Below are positions 60,597 to 64,000 of a DNA stretch of 64,000 nucleotides, one piece after another. The stretch comes from Betaproteobacteria bacterium Ga0077527. GTDB lineage: Bacteria > Pseudomonadota > Gammaproteobacteria > Burkholderiales > SG8-41. The stretch lies in NCBI GenBank assembly GCA_001464815.1, contig LNDW01000016.1, positions 18,986 to 82,985 on the forward strand. Direction: 5' to 3'. The notes below the pieces were generated by a model, which saw nothing but the letters and a program-made list of their open reading frames with translations, did not search any database and had not been told where the DNA came from. Within the stretch, counting starts at the first letter, position 1; each line of letters begins with the position of its first letter. A program made the translations under genes and the position numbers.

Positions 60597-61397
60597 ATGG
60601 AATACACCCTCAAACGCCCCGACGGCTGCAACATTTTCTACACCGTCGACGACTACAGCGATCCGTGGCAAGCCGCAGAGACCGTGTTGTTTGTGCATGG
60701 CCTCGCCGAATCCGGTGCAGCCTGGCGCGCCTGGGTGCCGCATTTCGCTCGGCACTATCGCGTGGTGCGCCTCGACCTGCGCGGCTTCGGCCGTTCGACG
60801 CCGATGAGCGCCACACATGAATGGTCGATGGACGAACTGCTCGACGACATCGAAGCCCTGATCGATCACCTCGGCTGCAAGCAGGTGCATCTGATCGGCG
60901 CCAAAAGCGGCGGCTCGATGGCGCTGGCGATGGCCGCGCTGCGCCCGCAACGCGTGAAGACGCTGACTGGCGTCACGCCGCCGATCCTGCCCGCGGCCGG
61001 TGTCGATGACTGGGTCAAACACATCAACAGCAAGGGCGTGCTCGACTGGGCCGCGCACACCATGCAGGGCAGGCTCGGCAGCAAGGCCTCACAAGCCGAG
61101 ATCGACTGGTGGATCCATCACCTGCAGGGCAAGACACCACTGTCCACGCTGCAGAGTTATCTGCGCTGGGTACCCAAGCTCGACCTGCGCGAGGTCGTCA
61201 AGAAAATCACCTGCCCGACACTGATCATCACCACCACCGGCAGCGGACTGCGCTCGGTGGATGGTGTGAAAGCCTGGGTTTCCGGCGTGCCGTCGGCACA
61301 GCTGCTGGTGATGGAAGGTGATGCCTGGCATGCCGCAGGCGCCTACCCTGATGCCTGTGCTGCGGCAACCCTGAAATTCCTTGCGGCACAGCAATGA
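60597..61397 (+). CDS. Alpha/beta hydrolase
   Basis: The 266-residue protein is a canonical alpha/beta hydrolase: LFVHGLAESGAAWRAW for the oxyanion-hole region, LDLRGFGRS, the nucleophile elbow IGAKSGGSMAL (Ser104), and EGDAWHAAGAYPD with the His. Active-site Asp is expected near TTTGSGLRSVDG. It probably hydrolyses an ester, lactone or C-C bond. Its stop overlaps the Bug gene start (ATGA), so the two are coupled. It follows an ACAGAG repeat and lacks a Shine-Dalgarno sequence. Confidence 0.88.
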   Translation: MEYTLKRPDGCNIFYTVDDYSDPWQAAETVLFVHGLAESGAAWRAWVPHFARHYRVVRLDLRGFGRSTPMSATHEWSMDELLDDIEALIDHLGCKQVHLIGAKSGGSMALAMAALRPQRVKTLTGVTPPILPAAGVDDWVKHINSKGVLDWAAHTMQGRLGSKASQAEIDWWIHHLQGKTPLSTLQSYLRWVPKLDLREVVKKITCPTLIITTTGSGLRSVDGVKAWVSGVPSAQLLVMEGDAWHAAGAYPDACAAATLKFLAAQQ

Positions 61398-62362
61398 GTG
61401 CCGTCCACACATTGATTACCCTGCTTGCCATATTGGCTCTGGCACTGCCCGGTGCGGCCACCGCACAGGCCTATCCGGCGAAAGCAGTGCGCATGATCGT
61501 CGGCTTCCCGCCGGGCGGGCCGACCGACGTGCTGGCGCGCATCGTCGCGCAGAAACTCGGTGAGTCCTGGAACCAGCAGGTGATCGTCGACAACCGTGCC
61601 GGCGCCAGCGGCATGATCGGCGCCGAACTCACGGCACGCGCCGCACCCGACGGCCACACGCTGCTGATGGTGCCGGTGACCTATGCCGTTGCGCCCAGCC
61701 TGTTCAGCAAGATGAGCTACGACACCGAACGCGACCTCGCCACGGTGGCCCAGGTCGCTGCTTCACCCTTCATCCTGGTGGTGCATCCGACGCTGCCGGT
61801 AAAAACAGTGAAGGACCTGATGGTGCTGGGCCGCAGCCGCCCCGGCCAGCTCAACTACGCCTCGGCCAGCACCGGCGGCATGCCGCACCTCGCCGGCGAA
61901 CTGTTCAACACCATGACCGGCGCGAAGCTGGTGCACATCCCGTACAAGGGCGCAGCCCCCGCCACCACCGACCTGCTCGCCGGCCAGGTGCAGCTGATGT
62001 TCAACAACATGCTGTCGGCGATGCCGCAGGTGAAAGCCGGCCGCCTTCGTGCGGTGGCGGTGACCAGCAGTCAGCGCTCAAAAGCGGCGCCGGAATTGCC
62101 GACCATCGCCGAAACCGTTGCCGGTTATGAAGCCAGCGGCTGGTACGGCGTCCTCGCACCGGCGGCTACACCGCGCGAGCTGGTCAACCGCATCAATGCC
62201 GAAGTGAACCGCATCATGAAGTTGCCCGATGTCACGCAGCGTCTCGCCGGTGACGGCGTCGAAGCCGTCGGCATCACACCGGAGCAGTTCGGCGCCTACC
62301 TGCGCGCCGAGGTCGCAAAATGGAACAAGGTCGTCAAAGCCGCGGGGATCAAGGCTGATTAA
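61394..62362 (+). CDS. Bug/TctC-type periplasmic solute-binding protein coupled to the hydrolase
   Basis: The 322-residue protein has a signal peptide ending PGAATAQAYPAK, then AVRMIVGFPPGGPTDVLARI, VIVDNRAGASGMIG, RAAPDGHTLLM and VHIPYKGAAPATTDLL. Its ATG overlaps the hydrolase stop. Located before a DUF35/thiolase-fold pair, it may deliver an ester or acid processed by these enzymes. Closest relatives in the window are the Bug proteins at 39764 and 52567. Confidence 0.94.
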   Translation: MSAVHTLITLLAILALALPGAATAQAYPAKAVRMIVGFPPGGPTDVLARIVAQKLGESWNQQVIVDNRAGASGMIGAELTARAAPDGHTLLMVPVTYAVAPSLFSKMSYDTERDLATVAQVAASPFILVVHPTLPVKTVKDLMVLGRSRPGQLNYASASTGGMPHLAGELFNTMTGAKLVHIPYKGAAPATTDLLAGQVQLMFNNMLSAMPQVKAGRLRAVAVTSSQRSKAAPELPTIAETVAGYEASGWYGVLAPAATPRELVNRINAEVNRIMKLPDVTQRLAGDGVEAVGITPEQFGAYLRAEVAKWNKVVKAAGIKAD

Positions 62363-62424
62363 CCGCATTCGATGAACAGCAGCACCCATGCAGCAACGAT
62401 AGAGAGAAAGGAAGGGAGCACACG

Positions 62425-62814
62425 ATGTCTGATCTGATGAAGCAGTCCCCGCTCGGCACCTATGTCGAGCACCTGAAAAAAGGCGAACTCGCCTACCAGG
62501 TTTGCAAGGACAACAACAAGGCGTTCTTCTACCCGCGCGCCGTCGCCCCGGAAACCGGCAGCAGCAACATTGAATGGCGCATATCCAAGGGCCTCGGCAC
62601 GGTCTATTCGACCACCGCCGTGCATTACAAGGGGGAAGAGCCGCTCAACGTCGCGCTGATCGACATGGACGAGGGCTACCGCCTGATGAGCCGCGTCGAA
62701 GGCATCGCCGCGATGGACGTCAAGATCGGCATGCGGGTGAAATTCAAGGTCAATCCCGGTGACGAGAAGACCCTGCCCTTTCCTGTATTCACCCCTGCGG
62801 GAGACGCCAAATGA
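62425..62814 (+). CDS. DUF35-like OB-fold protein (partner of the thiolase-fold gene)
   Basis: The 129-residue protein resembles DUF35/OB-fold Zn-ribbon proteins. The N-terminal ribbon would hold four Cys, but only one remains (YQVCKDNNKAFFYPRA; the later pair is replaced by APETGSS). The OB fold follows, with GLGTVYSTTAVHYKGEEP and KIGMRVKFKVNP. DUF35 proteins form complexes with thiolase-superfamily proteins and channel acyl-CoA substrates. GAAAGGAAGGGAG precedes the ATG. The stop overlaps the thiolase-fold gene (ATGA), a normal arrangement for such pairs. Confidence 0.85.
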   Translation: MSDLMKQSPLGTYVEHLKKGELAYQVCKDNNKAFFYPRAVAPETGSSNIEWRISKGLGTVYSTTAVHYKGEEPLNVALIDMDEGYRLMSRVEGIAAMDVKIGMRVKFKVNPGDEKTLPFPVFTPAGDAK

Positions 62815-63968
62815 CCAGTCTGCTCAAACGCGGCAGCATCGCGGTGGTCGGCGCCGCCGAATCCGACCTCGGCCAGGTCGCACCGCACACCTCGCCCGTC
62901 GACCTGATGGCCCAGGCGACGATGCGCGCCCTCGATGACTGCGGCCTCCGGCTTCAGGACGTGGATGGCCTGTTTGTCGCCGCCACCCAGGTGCGCATGG
63001 GCCCGATGCAGCTCGCCGAATACCTGCGCATCAAGCCCAAAGTGTTCGACGGCACGCAGATTGGCGGCTCCTCGTTCATGTCGCATGTCGCCCACGCGCA
63101 GATGGCAATCCAGCTCGGCCACTGCGAAGTCGCGGTGATCGCCTACGGCAGCACCCAGCGCTCGGTGTCGCGCGCTGCGGCCAGCCCGCGCGAGTTCAAT
63201 CCCTTCGAGACGCCGTACCGGCCGATTCTGCCGATCAGCGCCTACGCCATGGCCGCCGCGCGTCACTTCCACCAGTACGGCACCACGCGTGAACACCTCG
63301 CCGAAGTCGCCGTCGCCGCCCGCCAGTGGGCGCTGATGAACCCCAAGGCCTGGGAGAAGGAACCGCTGACGATTGAACAAGCGCTCAATGCACGCATGGT
63401 GTCCTATCCCTTCACCGTGCGTGACTGCTGCCTGGTGGTCGACGGCGGTGGTGCCATCGTGCTGACCTCGGCGGCACGCGCAAAAACGCTGAAGAAAAAG
63501 CCGGTCTATGTGCTCGGTGTCGGCGAAACGCTGTCCCACGCCAACATCTCCAGCATGCCTGACCTCACCGTCACCGGCGCCGCGATCTCCGGCCCGCAGG
63601 CCTTCAAGATGGCCGGGGTGACGCAGAAGGATGTCAACATGCTGTCGCTGTATGACGCCTTCACCATCACGCCGATCCTGTTCCTCGAGGATCTGGGCTT
63701 TGTGCCCAAGGGCGAAGGTGGCCGTTTTGTGGCCGGCGGCGGCATCGCCCCCGGCGGCAAGCTGGCGGTCAACACCTCGGGCGGCGGCCTGTCGTACTGC
63801 CACCCCGGCATGTACGGCCTGCTGGTGATGATCGAGGCCATACGCCAGGTGCGTGGTGAATGCGGCCAGCGCCAGGTCAAGGATTGCAACATTGCCCTCG
63901 CGCACGGCAATGGCGGCGTGATGTCCAGCCAGTGCACGGTGATCTTCGGCTCCGAAAACACCCTGTGA
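62811..63968 (+). CDS. Thiolase-superfamily protein, possibly Ltp2-type retro-aldolase
   Basis: The 385-residue protein has the thiolase fold: IAVVGAAESDLGQV at the N-terminus and SGPQAFKMAGVTQKDVN, later NTSGGGLSYCHPGMYG. The nucleophilic Cys position is GGSSFMSH (Ser87/88), the HDCF-type motif is YDAF (Tyr281), and the GHP motif is CHP with Tyr329 next to it. So the thiolase catalytic set is altered. In steroid-degrading Ltp2 proteins such a DUF35-partnered fold acts as an aldolase with tyrosines instead. It could cleave a hydroxyacyl-CoA. The alternative is a degenerate thiolase. Confidence 0.8.
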   Translation: MTSLLKRGSIAVVGAAESDLGQVAPHTSPVDLMAQATMRALDDCGLRLQDVDGLFVAATQVRMGPMQLAEYLRIKPKVFDGTQIGGSSFMSHVAHAQMAIQLGHCEVAVIAYGSTQRSVSRAAASPREFNPFETPYRPILPISAYAMAAARHFHQYGTTREHLAEVAVAARQWALMNPKAWEKEPLTIEQALNARMVSYPFTVRDCCLVVDGGGAIVLTSAARAKTLKKKPVYVLGVGETLSHANISSMPDLTVTGAAISGPQAFKMAGVTQKDVNMLSLYDAFTITPILFLEDLGFVPKGEGGRFVAGGGIAPGGKLAVNTSGGGLSYCHPGMYGLLVMIEAIRQVRGECGQRQVKDCNIALAHGNGGVMSSQCTVIFGSENTL

Positions 63969-64000
63969 TGCCGTGCGCACGATCGCCTGCGGGGTCGCAT

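Overview
The window is GC-rich chromosomal DNA from what looks like a betaproteobacterium, probably Burkholderiales or a related environmental lineage. The grounds are eight Bug/TctC-type periplasmic solute-binding proteins, a glcDEF glycolate oxidase locus, many acyl-CoA and aromatic/alicyclic-acid catabolism genes, and a sigma54/NtrC-controlled ammonium transporter. No rRNA, tRNA, CRISPR array, phage or transposase gene was recognised. Taxonomy is inferred from gene content only.

Layout. 0-3 kb: the 3' end of an MmgE/PrpD gene, a MaoC-like dehydratase, and a convergent amt gene with a readable sigma54 promoter and two NtrC boxes. 3-10.9 kb: a GspE/PilB-type ATPase, a Bug protein coupled to a VOC protein, an AraC-MGMT fusion, an Ldh-family dehydrogenase, an FlK-like thioesterase, MscS, a META lipoprotein and a GNAT enzyme. 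10.9-13.8 kb: CoxE-like VWA protein, MoxR/CoxD ATPase and a MobA-like nucleotidyltransferase, a maturation set of molybdenum hydroxylases without the hydroxylase. 13.9-15.7 kb: hyi and glxR (glyoxylate to glycerate), then an AT-rich BRCT gene that looks imported. 16.5-25.9 kb: a Bug gene, an outer-membrane protein, a class III aminotransferase, a Sel1 protein, and a complete tripartite tricarboxylate transporter (TctA, TctB, cupin, TctC) with a divergent LysR. 25.9-30.3 kb: DyP peroxidase, an LVIVD-repeat secreted protein, a SnoaL-like protein, a thioesterase and a CoA-transferase. 30.5-34.6 kb: glcD-glcE-glcF. 34.7-36.4 kb: an orphan DNA methyltransferase behind a 40-bp direct repeat, and a Cys-rich secreted protein. 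36.5-41.7 kb: Bug, MBL hydrolase, PrpD, Bug and PhyH-like dioxygenase. 41.9-47.3 kb: hydratase, SDR, crotonase, MFS and enolase-superfamily genes. 47.4-50.9 kb: a group of small envelope-stress genes with a TetR regulator. 51-64 kb: hydrolase, GST, Bug proteins, NDP-forming acyl-CoA synthetase, nitronate monooxygenase, crotonase, AMP-ligase, and a DUF35/thiolase-fold pair.

The genes together suggest a scavenger of small organic acids. Periplasmic Bug receptors, often translationally coupled to the catabolic enzyme next to them, would capture carboxylates. CoA ligases and transferases activate them, and hydratases, SDRs, crotonases and thiolase-fold enzymes degrade them.

The most unusual material is non-coding. 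(1) Long intergenic stem-loops built from tandem short words (ACAGAG family, six copies; ATCCTG family, two copies) sit inside operons just before start codons, sometimes with other repeats nested in them. (2) A short AT-rich motif (about AATAAAAACAATTACTTAT) recurs, once apparently inside the glcF coding sequence. (3) Several genes show a TANNNT-N6-ATG arrangement without a Shine-Dalgarno sequence, suggesting leaderless transcripts. (4) The terminal DUF35/thiolase pair has lost thiolase residues and carries tyrosines instead, resembling the Ltp2-type retro-aldolases.
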